Shown here: piece by piece, positions 46,231 to 54,475 of the stretch
Position numbering within the stretch: the first letter of the stretch is position 1
Layout: each line of letters starts with the position of its first letter
Origin: Marivivens sp.
Lineage (GTDB): Bacteria > Pseudomonadota > Alphaproteobacteria > Rhodobacterales > Rhodobacteraceae
NCBI GenBank assembly: GCA_017643845.1
Contig: JAEPMR010000007.1
Span: 20,964-84,963, forward strand
Reading direction: 5' to 3'
Length of the DNA: 64,000 bases
Notes under the pieces: generated by a model
What the model was told of the DNA's origin: nothing
The model's input: only the letters and a program-made list of their open reading frames with translations
Database searches by the model: none
Program-made: the position numbers and the translations under genes

Positions 46231-47067
46231 CTAGACCCGCGAGAGCACAAGACCGGCAAGCACCATTCCGGCTGCGGCCAGTTTCGTTCGGTTGATTTTT
46301 TCCGAGAAGAACAGCCAGCCAAAAAATACGGCAAAGAGGATCGAAGTTTCCCGCAGTGCGGCGACAAGTGCAATCGGAGCCTTGGTCATCGCCCAGACCG
46401 CAATTGCATAGGCTCCGTAGGAGGCCGCGCCTGCGAGCGCGCCCAGAAGCCAATCACGACTGGTTGCGACCAGGATGGAGCGGCCACGCAACATCAGACA
46501 GATCGGCGTGAAAATCATAACGTCAAAAACAAAAAGCCACGCCACGTAAAACAAAGCATCGCCTGACACCCGAGCGCCCATTCCATCGACGATCGAATAA
46601 CCTGCTGTCGCAGCAGCCGAGCCCAGCGCGAACGGGACCAGCCGAAGGTTTTCGGAATCCGAGACGACACCGCGGGCCATGGTGAGAATGCCAACCCCCA
46701 ATAACAAGATCGCGCCCCCTTCTGCCCATGTCAAAACGTCGGGCAGGAACGCAAGGGTGACGACAAACACGATCAACGGAGCCGCACCACGGGCGATCGG
46801 GTATACGCGACTGAGATCGCCGTGCTGATAGGCGTATGAGAGGAACAGTTTGTAGGCGGAGTGAAACGCGCCCGAGGCGAGCAACCAGGGCCAAACTGCG
46901 CGGGCAGGCAGCGGGTTGGTGAGCACAACCGGCAAGGCAATGGCCGCCTGGGACATCGTAAGGATCAGCATTCCGGTCAGACGGGAGCCGCCGAATTTGA
47001 TCAGCGCGTTCCAGCCCGCATGCAGAAAAGCCGCGAACAGAACCGCAAGGAAAATCGCCAGAGACAT
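46231..47067 (-). CDS. EamA/DMT-family transporter
   Basis: 278 residues with ten likely transmembrane helices in two EamA repeats (about 1-135 and 145-278), e.g. VYPIARGAAPLIVFVVTLAFL and ILFAVFFGWLFFSEKINRTKLAAAGMVLAGL, the latter being the classic end of each repeat. DMT proteins export amino acids or other metabolites; the substrate is unknown. It is downstream of ileS, convergent with pcs with only three bases between stop codons. Confidence 0.88.
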   Translation of the reverse strand: MSLAIFLAVLFAAFLHAGWNALIKFGGSRLTGMLILTMSQAAIALPVVLTNPLPARAVWPWLLASGAFHSAYKLFLSYAYQHGDLSRVYPIARGAAPLIVFVVTLAFLPDVLTWAEGGAILLLGVGILTMARGVVSDSENLRLVPFALGSAAATAGYSIVDGMGARVSGDALFYVAWLFVFDVMIFTPICLMLRGRSILVATSRDWLLGALAGAASYGAYAIAVWAMTKAPIALVAALRETSILFAVFFGWLFFSEKINRTKLAAAGMVLAGLVLSRV

Positions 47068-47173
47068 TTTGGCTCAACATCGCAAAACTAAAAACAGATG
47101 AGCGATAGTTTGCACAATATACCCAATTTCCTTAGCAAAAAGTTACGGCTGCGGTCGGAAATGTCTGGGAGCC

Positions 47174-47200
47174 GACCGGAGCCTTTATACAGCTCCGGTC
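47174..47200 (-). terminator. Stem-loop after ileS
   Basis: A 9-bp perfect stem (GACCGGAGC / GCTCCGGTC, 9-nt loop) lies 14 bases after the ileS stop. No T-run follows on the minus strand, so it may only slow transcription or protect the mRNA end. Confidence 0.5.
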
Positions 47201-47214
47201 CAGTTCAATGTGAT

Positions 47215-50130
47215 TTAGCCAAGGGCGCTGTCACAGCGGCCACAGACTGCGGCGTGGTCATGGCTGCCGACCTCAGGAAGGATCTTCCAGCATCGCTGGC
47301 ACTTCTCGCCATCTGCTTTCTCGAAGACCACACCAATTCCCTCGACCTCGGGCAAGCGGAATGCTTCGGCAGGGGCCGGATCGGTCGAAACAGAGATTGC
47401 TGACGTGATGCAGATGTCTTCGAACGCGACGGTTTTGAGCACGTCGGCCGTTTCGACATCCACGTGGACCACGGGTGCGGCTTCCAGCGACGCTCCAATG
47501 ACCTTCTCCGTGCGCTGAACCTCGAGCGCGCCAGTGACGACGCGGCGCGCGCGGCGCACCTTGCCCCATTTCGCAGCAAGGGTGGCATCGAGCCAGTCGC
47601 TTGGTGTTTCGGGGAAATCGACCAGGTGAACCGAGCTGTCGTTGCCGGGGAAGCGCTCCAGCCAGACCTCTTCCATTGTGAACACCAGAACTGGCGCGAG
47701 CCATGTGGTCAGCCGGTGGAACAGAAGGTCCAACACCGTGCGCGCAGCACGGCGGCGCGGCGTGTCGCCGTCGCAATAGAGCGCATCCTTGCGGATATCG
47801 AAGTAGAAAGCCGATAGATCGACCGTCGCGAAGTTGAAGATCGCTTGGAACACGCCTTGGAAATCATAGGCGGCGTAACCCTCGCGCACGATCTTATCCA
47901 ACTCGGCCAGACGGTGGAGCACCCAACGCTCTAGCTCGGGCATATCTGCCGCATCCACACGATCCGCTTCGGAGAAGTCGGCTAGGCTGCCGAGCATGAA
48001 GCGCAGCGTGTTGCGCAGACGGCGGTAGCTATCAGCGGTGCCTTTGAGGATCTCCGGCCCGATGCGCTGATCTGCGGTGTAATCGGCCTGAGCCACCCAC
48101 AGGCGCAGGATATCGGCACCGTATTGTTTGATAACCTGCTCGGGGACGATGGTGTTGCCTAGCGATTTGGACATCTTCATGCCCTTTTCGTCGAGCGTGA
48201 AGCCGTGTGTCACAACGTTGCGATACGGTGCGCGGCCCGTGGTGCCAACCGATTGCAGAAGCGAGGAGTGGAACCAACCACGATGCTGATCGGTGCCTTC
48301 CATATACACATCCGCGATGCCGTCCTCGGACCCGTCCTCGCGATCCCGCAGGACGAAGGAGTGGGTAGAGCCGGAATCGAACCAGACATCAAGGATGTCG
48401 AAGACCTGATCATAGTCATCGACATTCACGATACCGCCGAGGAACCGCTCCTTCGCGCCGTCCACATACCAGCAATCGGCGCCTTCGGTCTCGAAGGCCT
48501 CAGCAATGCGGGCGTTCACCTCCTCGTTGCGCAGAAGGAAATCCGCGTCGGTGGGCAGTGCGCCTTTCTTGGTGAAGCAGGTGAGCGGAACGCCCCACGC
48601 ACGCTGGCGCGAGAGAACCCAGTCGGGCCGTGCCTCGATCATTGAATAGAGGCGGTTACGACCGGATTGCGGGGTCCACTTGACGTTGTCGATCTCGGTC
48701 AGCGCCCGCTCGCGGATGGTTTTGCCGTGCTGATCCTGACCGTCGCCCACTGGCTTGTCGATTGCGGCGAACCATTGTGGCGTGTTGCGGAAGATGACCG
48801 GCGCTTTCGACCGCCATGAATGCGGGTAGGAGTGGGTGACACGGCCGCGCGCGATGATACCGCCTGCCTCGACAAGCTTTTCGATCACGGCAGCGTTGGC
48901 CTTGCCTTCCTTGCCTTTGCGGTCAAACACCTGAAGCCCCGCAAAGAACGGCACATGGGGGAGGAATTCGCTTTCCTCGCCCACGTTATGGGTCATGCGG
49001 TCCATCCAGTTCCGTTTGACAAAGGCTTCGTAGTCGTCCGCACCATGGCTGGGCGCGGTGTGGACAAAGCCGGTGCCGGCGTCGTCGGTGACATGATCAC
49101 CGTCGATCATCGGGACATCATAGTCCCAGAAGCCTTCTGCGCCTTCGATGCCGTTGAAGGGGTGATCAAGCACCATACCTTCGAATTCGCTGGCGGCCAC
49201 GTCGCGCACGCGGGTGAATTCGGTAACGCGGGACTTGCTGAGTGCATCCTCGGCCAAGGCATCGGCAAAGAGATACAGCTCGCCCGGCGCGGTCCAGCTT
49301 TCGTCCTGCGTCGCGTCAACGCGATAGAGACCGTAGGAGATCGACGCGTTATAGGCGACCGCCTTGTTGGATGGGATCGTCCATGGCGTGGTCGTCCAGA
49401 TCACGACGCGGGCATTTAGTAAGTCTTTGCTAACTAATTTTTCGTCGTCTCCAGCGACAATACGCACTTTAAACGGCACCCAGATCGTGTGGCTCTTGTG
49501 ATCGTGGTATTCGATCTCGGCCTCTGCCAGCGCGGTTTTCTCGACCGGCGACCACATGACGGGCTTGGAGCCCTGATAGAGCGTGCCGTTCATCAGGAAC
49601 TTCATGAATTCCTGAGCGATCACCCGCTCGGCATGGAAATTCATCGTCAGGTACGGATCGGCCCAGTTGCCGGTGACGCCGAGGCGCTTGAATTCCTCGC
49701 GCTGGATATCGACCCAACCTTCGGCGAACTTGCGGCATTCCTGACGGAAATCGACGACGTTCACTTCGTCCTTGTTCTTGCCCTTCTGGCGATATTGCTC
49801 CTCGATCTTCCATTCGATGGGAAGACCATGACAATCCCAGCCGGGGATGTAGCGGGCGTCAAAGCCCATCATCTGGTGTGAACGGACGATCATGTCCTTG
49901 ATCGTCTTGTTCAGCGCGTGGCCGATATGCAGGTGGCCGTTGGCGTAGGGAGGGCCGTCATGGAGCGTGAACCTTTTGCGGCCGGACTTTTCGCGCAGGC
50001 GGTCGTAGACGCCGATCTCCTCCCAGCGGGCCAGCCAGTCGGGCTCGCGCTTGGGCAATCCGGCGCGCATCGGGAAATCGGTCTTCGGCAGGTTGAGCGT
50101 GTCTTTGTAGTCGGGAGTGTCGGCGCACAT
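47215..50130 (-). CDS. ileS: Isoleucyl-tRNA synthetase
   Basis: Charges tRNA-Ile; class I synthetase with editing. 971 residues from the ATG at 50130 (MCADTPDYKDTLNLP); the track ORF extends 21 residues more. It has the HIGH box PYANGHLHIGHALN (about 56-69), the KMSKS loop (GMKMSKSLGN), the CP1 editing domain in between and a C-terminal zinc site CQRCWKILPEVG...CGRCDSALG. No T-box is present, as expected in this group. The upstream 249 bases hold a palindrome (see below). Confidence 0.98.
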   Translation of the reverse strand: MCADTPDYKDTLNLPKTDFPMRAGLPKREPDWLARWEEIGVYDRLREKSGRKRFTLHDGPPYANGHLHIGHALNKTIKDMIVRSHQMMGFDARYIPGWDCHGLPIEWKIEEQYRQKGKNKDEVNVVDFRQECRKFAEGWVDIQREEFKRLGVTGNWADPYLTMNFHAERVIAQEFMKFLMNGTLYQGSKPVMWSPVEKTALAEAEIEYHDHKSHTIWVPFKVRIVAGDDEKLVSKDLLNARVVIWTTTPWTIPSNKAVAYNASISYGLYRVDATQDESWTAPGELYLFADALAEDALSKSRVTEFTRVRDVAASEFEGMVLDHPFNGIEGAEGFWDYDVPMIDGDHVTDDAGTGFVHTAPSHGADDYEAFVKRNWMDRMTHNVGEESEFLPHVPFFAGLQVFDRKGKEGKANAAVIEKLVEAGGIIARGRVTHSYPHSWRSKAPVIFRNTPQWFAAIDKPVGDGQDQHGKTIRERALTEIDNVKWTPQSGRNRLYSMIEARPDWVLSRQRAWGVPLTCFTKKGALPTDADFLLRNEEVNARIAEAFETEGADCWYVDGAKERFLGGIVNVDDYDQVFDILDVWFDSGSTHSFVLRDREDGSEDGIADVYMEGTDQHRGWFHSSLLQSVGTTGRAPYRNVVTHGFTLDEKGMKMSKSLGNTIVPEQVIKQYGADILRLWVAQADYTADQRIGPEILKGTADSYRRLRNTLRFMLGSLADFSEADRVDAADMPELERWVLHRLAELDKIVREGYAAYDFQGVFQAIFNFATVDLSAFYFDIRKDALYCDGDTPRRRAARTVLDLLFHRLTTWLAPVLVFTMEEVWLERFPGNDSSVHLVDFPETPSDWLDATLAAKWGKVRRARRVVTGALEVQRTEKVIGASLEAAPVVHVDVETADVLKTVAFEDICITSAISVSTDPAPAEAFRLPEVEGIGVVFEKADGEKCQRCWKILPEVGSHDHAAVCGRCDSALG

Positions 50131-50198
50131 GGGTGGCGTCCTCTTACATCTCGTGGAATCTGTGAGCGAGTGGCGGTGCGAAAAGTCAGACACCTTTG

Positions 50199-50244
50199 CC
50201 CGGCGTCCCTGATATCAAGGCGCCGGGTTAATAATTCGAATTAT
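50199..50244. promoter_or_regulatory. Hairpin and palindrome in the ileS/haemoglobin divergent promoter region
   Basis: CCCGGCG (50199-50205) pairs with CGCCGGG (50221-50227). Next to it is ATAATTCGAATTAT (50231-50244), a perfect 14-bp palindrome. The dyad may be an operator for the haemoglobin gene or ileS. It does not match a regulator motif I know. Confidence 0.45.
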
Positions 50245-50379
50245 GATCGCGCGGATCCGTAGCATGCGCGCCTTATAGGACGGGACATCGGAAGGGTAAA
50301 GCGTGCAGCGGTTGCGGCGCTTTGTCTGATTGGAAATCCGGGCGCCATATGCAACTATAAGAATATTGGAGGTTGGGCC

Positions 50380-50847
50380 ATGCACTCAAAACCGCGCTTT
50401 CCGATTACGCGGGATGAGATCGCGACCGTGGTTGCCCATTTTTATGGGAAGGTCGCGGACGATCCTATTTTATCACCCATCTACCTGAGACATATCAAGG
50501 ATTGGGATACCCATGTGGCTCGGCTACGGGAATTCTGGGAAAATATGATTTTCGGGGATGGATCGAAAGGCGCAGATACATTCCTGATCCATTTGCGAAC
50601 CGGTGAAATCAGACCCGAGCATTTCGAGCGGTGGTGCGCGATCTTTCGCGAGAATGCGCAGAGCTTGCTCTCTCCTATGGCGGCGTCTGCATGGGGGTTG
50701 ATTGCGGAGCGTCTATCCGAGGCCTACCAGGAGAGCGCCCGCCACAATCTGAGTGCCATGGCCTTTGGTCATCGGGATGATTTGGAGAACAGCCCGCTGA
50801 CAGAACGGCCGATGATGCCGGACACCGAAGGCCGCGCACAGGACTGA
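50380..50847 (+). CDS. Group III truncated haemoglobin
   Basis: 155 residues with a compact 2-over-2 globin pattern: ITRDEIATVVAHFYGKVADDPIL (helices A/B), FWENMIFGDGSKGADTFLIHL (E/F with a likely haem-ligand His), GEIRPEHFERWCAIFRENAQSLL (G; HFxRW is characteristic of group III). Roles in the family include oxygen or nitric oxide chemistry; here unknown. GGAGG precedes the ATG. The 3' end overlaps ycjF on the other strand by 79 bases. Confidence 0.9.
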   Translation: MHSKPRFPITRDEIATVVAHFYGKVADDPILSPIYLRHIKDWDTHVARLREFWENMIFGDGSKGADTFLIHLRTGEIRPEHFERWCAIFRENAQSLLSPMAASAWGLIAERLSEAYQESARHNLSAMAFGHRDDLENSPLTERPMMPDTEGRAQD

Positions 50848-51776
50848 AACGGCAAAGGGCGGCAAACCTCCATTGCGGCAACGCCGACGCGGGCTGTGAG
50901 TGCCCCGTTAATGACACCCTCACCAAAGCGCCGAGAGACCTTTGACAGCAGGCTCCCCCCTGCAACGGAACCGATCAGATCATCACCTATGGCAATCGCG
51001 CCCGTCGCAACGAGGTGCGAAAACACCGCGCGAAAGAGGCGCCAGCTGCCGATAACGCCTGCCCGACCGCCATAGATTTCTGCAATACGCCGGATCATCG
51101 ACAGGTTGGTCACCATTGCAACCAGAACATCAGCGAAGGCGAGCGGAACGAGGGCCGTCGCGGCGGCGACCTTGCGCGCTGCATCTTCGATTTCAGTGCG
51201 AGCAAGTACATCCAGCGGCGCCATGTAGCCGCGCTCCGCCGCGATGAGAATTGCATCGGCATCAAGTGCCTCGGCGATTGCCTCCTCTGTCTGCGCGCGC
51301 TGCCAGCCCAAATCAGCGCGGCTTCGGTAAAGTCGCGCCAGTCGCGAAGCCGTTTCGCGGGCAGCGGTGGTATCAGACAGGGTAAGGGCTTCCTCCGCGC
51401 TGTGGCGAAGGCGATCGACTCTGCGCAAGCGTCCGATGGCTGCGACCTCTCGCAGAGACACCGCGAGGAGTGCAACGCTTACGACGGCGACCAGCACAGC
51501 GACAACCGCGCCAAGAACGGGCGAGCGCGCAAGTGACGCGAGTAGAAAATCCCATGTCCATAATCCTATCGCGAGGCTGACCAGACCACCCAGCGAACCA
51601 GCCAGAACTGCGATCATTCGGCTACGGGGGCGGGCCGCTTGCATGGCGAGGCGGGGGAGTTGCCCATCGGATCCGACATCGGTGTCCACAATCGGATCAG
51701 CCTGCGACGGATCGACCGTGTCAGCCGGATCGAGGTCATGGAGCAAAGGGCCACGCGCCTGTTTCTCATCCGGCAT
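50769..51776 (-). CDS. ycjF: YcjF/TIGR01620 family membrane protein (DUF697)
   Basis: 335 residues: an acidic cytoplasmic N-terminus, two adjacent membrane helices (about 54-75 and 83-107), then a long helical domain with a DUF697-like hydrophobic stretch (AAATALVPLAFADVLVAMVTNLSMIRRIAEIYG). YcjF is nearly always paired with YcjX, as here. The function of the pair is not established. The last 26 codons lie opposite the haemoglobin 3' end. Confidence 0.88.
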   Translation of the reverse strand: MPDEKQARGPLLHDLDPADTVDPSQADPIVDTDVGSDGQLPRLAMQAARPRSRMIAVLAGSLGGLVSLAIGLWTWDFLLASLARSPVLGAVVAVLVAVVSVALLAVSLREVAAIGRLRRVDRLRHSAEEALTLSDTTAARETASRLARLYRSRADLGWQRAQTEEAIAEALDADAILIAAERGYMAPLDVLARTEIEDAARKVAAATALVPLAFADVLVAMVTNLSMIRRIAEIYGGRAGVIGSWRLFRAVFSHLVATGAIAIGDDLIGSVAGGSLLSKVSRRFGEGVINGALTARVGVAAMEVCRPLPFQSCARPSVSGIIGRSVSGLFSKSSR

Positions 51777-51818
51777 GGCGTGCTCCTATCTGATGTGGCG
51801 GGTATGACAGTGAGAGGG

Positions 51819-53264
51819 TCACAAGCGGTCTCCGAGCAGGAATTCACAAGCCTTATCGAGCCGGATATGGGGTGGCCCACCGTTCGCCGTGCGAGTGAGC
51901 GGGGCCGGTGCGAATTGAGCATTGGTGAATGTGTATCCGACCCAACTGTCTGCGCGACGGGAAGCCTCGCTCAGCAAAACTTGCGGATTTACAGGCAAAT
52001 CACCCGCGTGAAAGGCAACTTGCTTGCCGCCGGAGGTCAGCCGTCCCTTGACCACAGGCACTGGCTGGCCGGAGGCATCATTGACAGTATCTTCAACCGT
52101 CGTTCGCAGCGCAGCGATGGAAAGGGATGCGGTGCCCGCACCGGCAAACCTGGCGCGGGATCGGGCGTCTTCGAGGAGTGCCTCCCCGAGCGATGTCAGG
52201 GCAGGATGCTGGCTGTGATGAAGGTGGTCTGCCTTGGTCACGGCGAAAAGGATTTTCTCGACGCGACTGATGCCGATCAGACGGGCAAGGCGTCCGGCCC
52301 GTCCGGGGCGGAAGGCCGTTAGAACCTTGCCCATGGTCTGACGCAAATCGTCCAGCGCAGCGGGGCCCTGTCCAAGAGCGCCGAGAACGTCAATCAAAAC
52401 AATCTGCCGGTCGATCCGCGAGAAATGATTCCGGAAGAAAGGCTGAACGACCTTCTTTTTATAGCCTTCGTAGCGCCGCTCAAACTCGCGGTAGAGTGAG
52501 CTGCGCGGGGCATTTGCGACCTCTGGCAGCGGCGCGAAGCTGAGCATGGGGGAGCCTTCGAGATCACCGGGAAGCAGGAGGCGCCCGGGGCCGCAATCCG
52601 CAATTCCCGCTGCCTGAAGCGCTTGCAGATGGTGCTGGAACGCGGTGGCAATTTCGGAAAGACGATCCTCTGTGGGACAGGGATCGTCGGGCAGGAGACC
52701 ATTCAGAATGCGCTCAAACTCCCTGCCCGGCTGCGTGCGGGACAGACCTGCGATGACATCGGACGACCATTCCGCGTAACTGGTTGAGAGAAGCGAGAGA
52801 TCGAGCAGCCACTCGCCCGGGTAGTCGATAATATCGATATGGACGGTGCGGGGCGCTGAAAGACCGGATAGCAGGCCGCGCGGCTGAACCTTGAGCGAGA
52901 GGCGCAGCTCACTGATCCGGCGCGTACCTTCGGGCCAGTCGGGGTGGTCGCCCGTCAGTGTTGCCAAGTGATCTTCATAACGGAAACGGGGCACAGAGAC
53001 CGCAGGGCGCGGTTCCAGATAAGCCGCGAGGATACGCCCTTCGGCAGCGGAAATCAGCTGCGGCATACGGCCGGTATTGAGGAGGTTCGAGACCAGTGAC
53101 GTAATAAATACGGTCTTTCCGGCACGCGAAAGGCCTGTCACGCCAAGGCGAATTGTATTGGAGGAGACACGCTCTGTCGCGGTTTCGGCGAGATGCTCCG
53201 CGCGGCGGAGAATATCGTCGGCCAGTTCGGTAAATCTCACTTCGGTCTCCTTTGTCGTTTCCAT
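51819..53264 (-). CDS. ycjX: YcjX-like P-loop protein (DUF463)
   Basis: About 481 residues from the ATG at 53264 (METTKETEVRF). The 704-residue ORF track version runs on opposite truA and is not credible. It has a P-loop GLSRAGKTVFITSL (about 47-60), a second GTPase-like segment IIDYPGEWLLDLSLL, and AVTKAD. DUF463 proteins are dynamin-like or Era-type GTPases in the YcjX-YcjF stress set. 42 bases separate it from ycjF. Confidence 0.88.
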   Translation of the reverse strand: METTKETEVRFTELADDILRRAEHLAETATERVSSNTIRLGVTGLSRAGKTVFITSLVSNLLNTGRMPQLISAAEGRILAAYLEPRPAVSVPRFRYEDHLATLTGDHPDWPEGTRRISELRLSLKVQPRGLLSGLSAPRTVHIDIIDYPGEWLLDLSLLSTSYAEWSSDVIAGLSRTQPGREFERILNGLLPDDPCPTEDRLSEIATAFQHHLQALQAAGIADCGPGRLLLPGDLEGSPMLSFAPLPEVANAPRSSLYREFERRYEGYKKKVVQPFFRNHFSRIDRQIVLIDVLGALGQGPAALDDLRQTMGKVLTAFRPGRAGRLARLIGISRVEKILFAVTKADHLHHSQHPALTSLGEALLEDARSRARFAGAGTASLSIAALRTTVEDTVNDASGQPVPVVKGRLTSGGKQVAFHAGDLPVNPQVLLSEASRRADSWVGYTFTNAQFAPAPLTRTANGGPPHIRLDKACEFLLGDRL

Positions 53265-53339
53265 TAGATAGGATGTGCAGGCGCGGGTTTGTAGGCTTGT
53301 GATCTTGATGCGGCGGCGCGGGTGCGATACCGGCAGGCT

Positions 53340-54110
53340 ATGCCCAGATACGCGCTGAAAATCGAATATGATGGAACCCCCTTTGCCGGATGGCAGAGAC
53401 AGGCGGATCAGCCTTCTGTGCAAGGCGCGATCGAAGCGGCGCTGGCGAAGCTTGAGCCACGTGAGCACACCATTGCGGCAGCTGGGCGGACGGATGCGGG
53501 CGTGCATGCCACGGGACAGGTTGCGCAGTGCGATATGGAGAAGGACTGGGATCCGTTCCGGCTTTCGGAGGCGCTGAACTTTCACCTCAAGCCGGAGCCT
53601 GTCGCGATCCTCGATTGTGCGCGGGTAGCGGACGACTGGCACGCGCGGTTCAGCGCGGTCGAGCGGCGCTATATGTTCCGGCTGATCAGCCGCCGCGCAC
53701 CGCTGACCCACGATCGGAAACTGGCATGGCGGGTGAACCATATGCTGGATGCGGACGCGATGCGGGAAGGGGCGAACCATCTGATCGGAAAGCATGATTT
53801 CACCACGTTCCGGTCGTCGATCTGTCAGGCGGACAGCCCTGTAAAAACGCTTGATGCGCTGGAGGTGGAGACACATCGCGGCGCGGATCAGACCGAGTTC
53901 AGATTTCACGTTCGGGCGCGGTCGTTCCTGCACAATCAGGTGCGCAGCTTCGTCGGCACGCTGGAGCGGGTGGGCGCGGGAGCCTGGGCGCCGGAGGATG
54001 TGAAAACGGCGCTGGAGGCGCGGGACCGTGCGGCCTGTGGGCCGGTCAGTCCACCGGATGGGCTATACCTCGTCGGGGTGGGATACGCCGACGATCCATT
54101 CGCCCGATAA
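53340..54110 (+). CDS. truA: tRNA pseudouridine synthase A
   Basis: Forms pseudouridine at positions 38-40 of tRNA anticodon arms. 256 residues from the ATG at 53340 ([21 protein letters not shown]). Catalytic aspartate in [14 protein letters not shown] (Asp about 52), then [24 protein letters not shown], typical of TruA. Divergent from ycjX with 75 bases between starts. Confidence 0.97.
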   Translation: MPRYALKIEYDGTPFAGWQRQADQPSVQGAIEAALAKLEPREHTIAAAGRTDAGVHATGQVAQCDMEKDWDPFRLSEALNFHLKPEPVAILDCARVADDWHARFSAVERRYMFRLISRRAPLTHDRKLAWRVNHMLDADAMREGANHLIGKHDFTTFRSSICQADSPVKTLDALEVETHRGADQTEFRFHVRARSFLHNQVRSFVGTLERVGAGAWAPEDVKTALEARDRAACGPVSPPDGLYLVGVGYADDPFAR

Positions 54111-54475
54111 GCCGGAAATTTACCTTTTCTTAATCACAAAACGCACCTTTCACGGGAGCCATGCATATCGTTTCGAATGCGGGATTTTCGTGCGGTATTC
54201 GTGAGGTCAGTATCGCAAGGGGTGGATAACAAATTCTTGTGCCTGCGGTGATGGGCAGGGAATTCGGTGTGAGGAACCCCGTAAAACCAATAAAGATCAA
54301 GATATTAGACACCCAATGCCATGACAAAAAACTATGTTCGGCAATTCCGCGCCGATTGCGTTTCTGCCATTCAAGCCCCGCCGGAAAGGGGCTAGATTGG
54401 GGATGCACAACCTATGCACAACCGATGCACATTCCATGCATATCGCAGGTGCAGAAACGTTAACGGAACCTTGAC
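54111..54475. other. Repeat-bearing intergenic region before tamA
   Basis: These 365 bases have no supported gene. They hold the four-unit 11-bp tandem repeat (54403-54446) and a 12-bp direct repeat, CCATGCATATCG, at 54159-54170 and 54434-54445. A tamA promoter must lie here. Minus-strand ORFs in the region are short and their only recognisable similarity is the repeat itself. Confidence 0.7.
54403..54446. repeat. Four-unit 11-bp tandem repeat before tamA
   Basis: Units ATGCACAACCT, ATGCACAACCG, ATGCACATTCC and ATGCATATCGC start at 54403, 54414, 54425 and 54436, a strict 11-base spacing close to a helical turn. The second to fourth units match deoB positions 2242-2270 at 28 of 29 bases. The array lies 30 bases before the tamA GTG, so it could be an operator array or a mobile repeat trace. 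Confidence 0.8.

Noticed and set aside
50131-50379. T-box or other leader riboswitch before ileS
   Set aside because: No T-box core, anti-terminator or terminator seen, and such leaders are not expected in alphaproteobacteria.
53265-53933. N-terminal extension of the 704-residue ycjX ORF
   Set aside because: It runs opposite truA, and the P-loop protein has a suitable ATG at 53264. The extension is Arg/Pro-rich with no similarity to the family.
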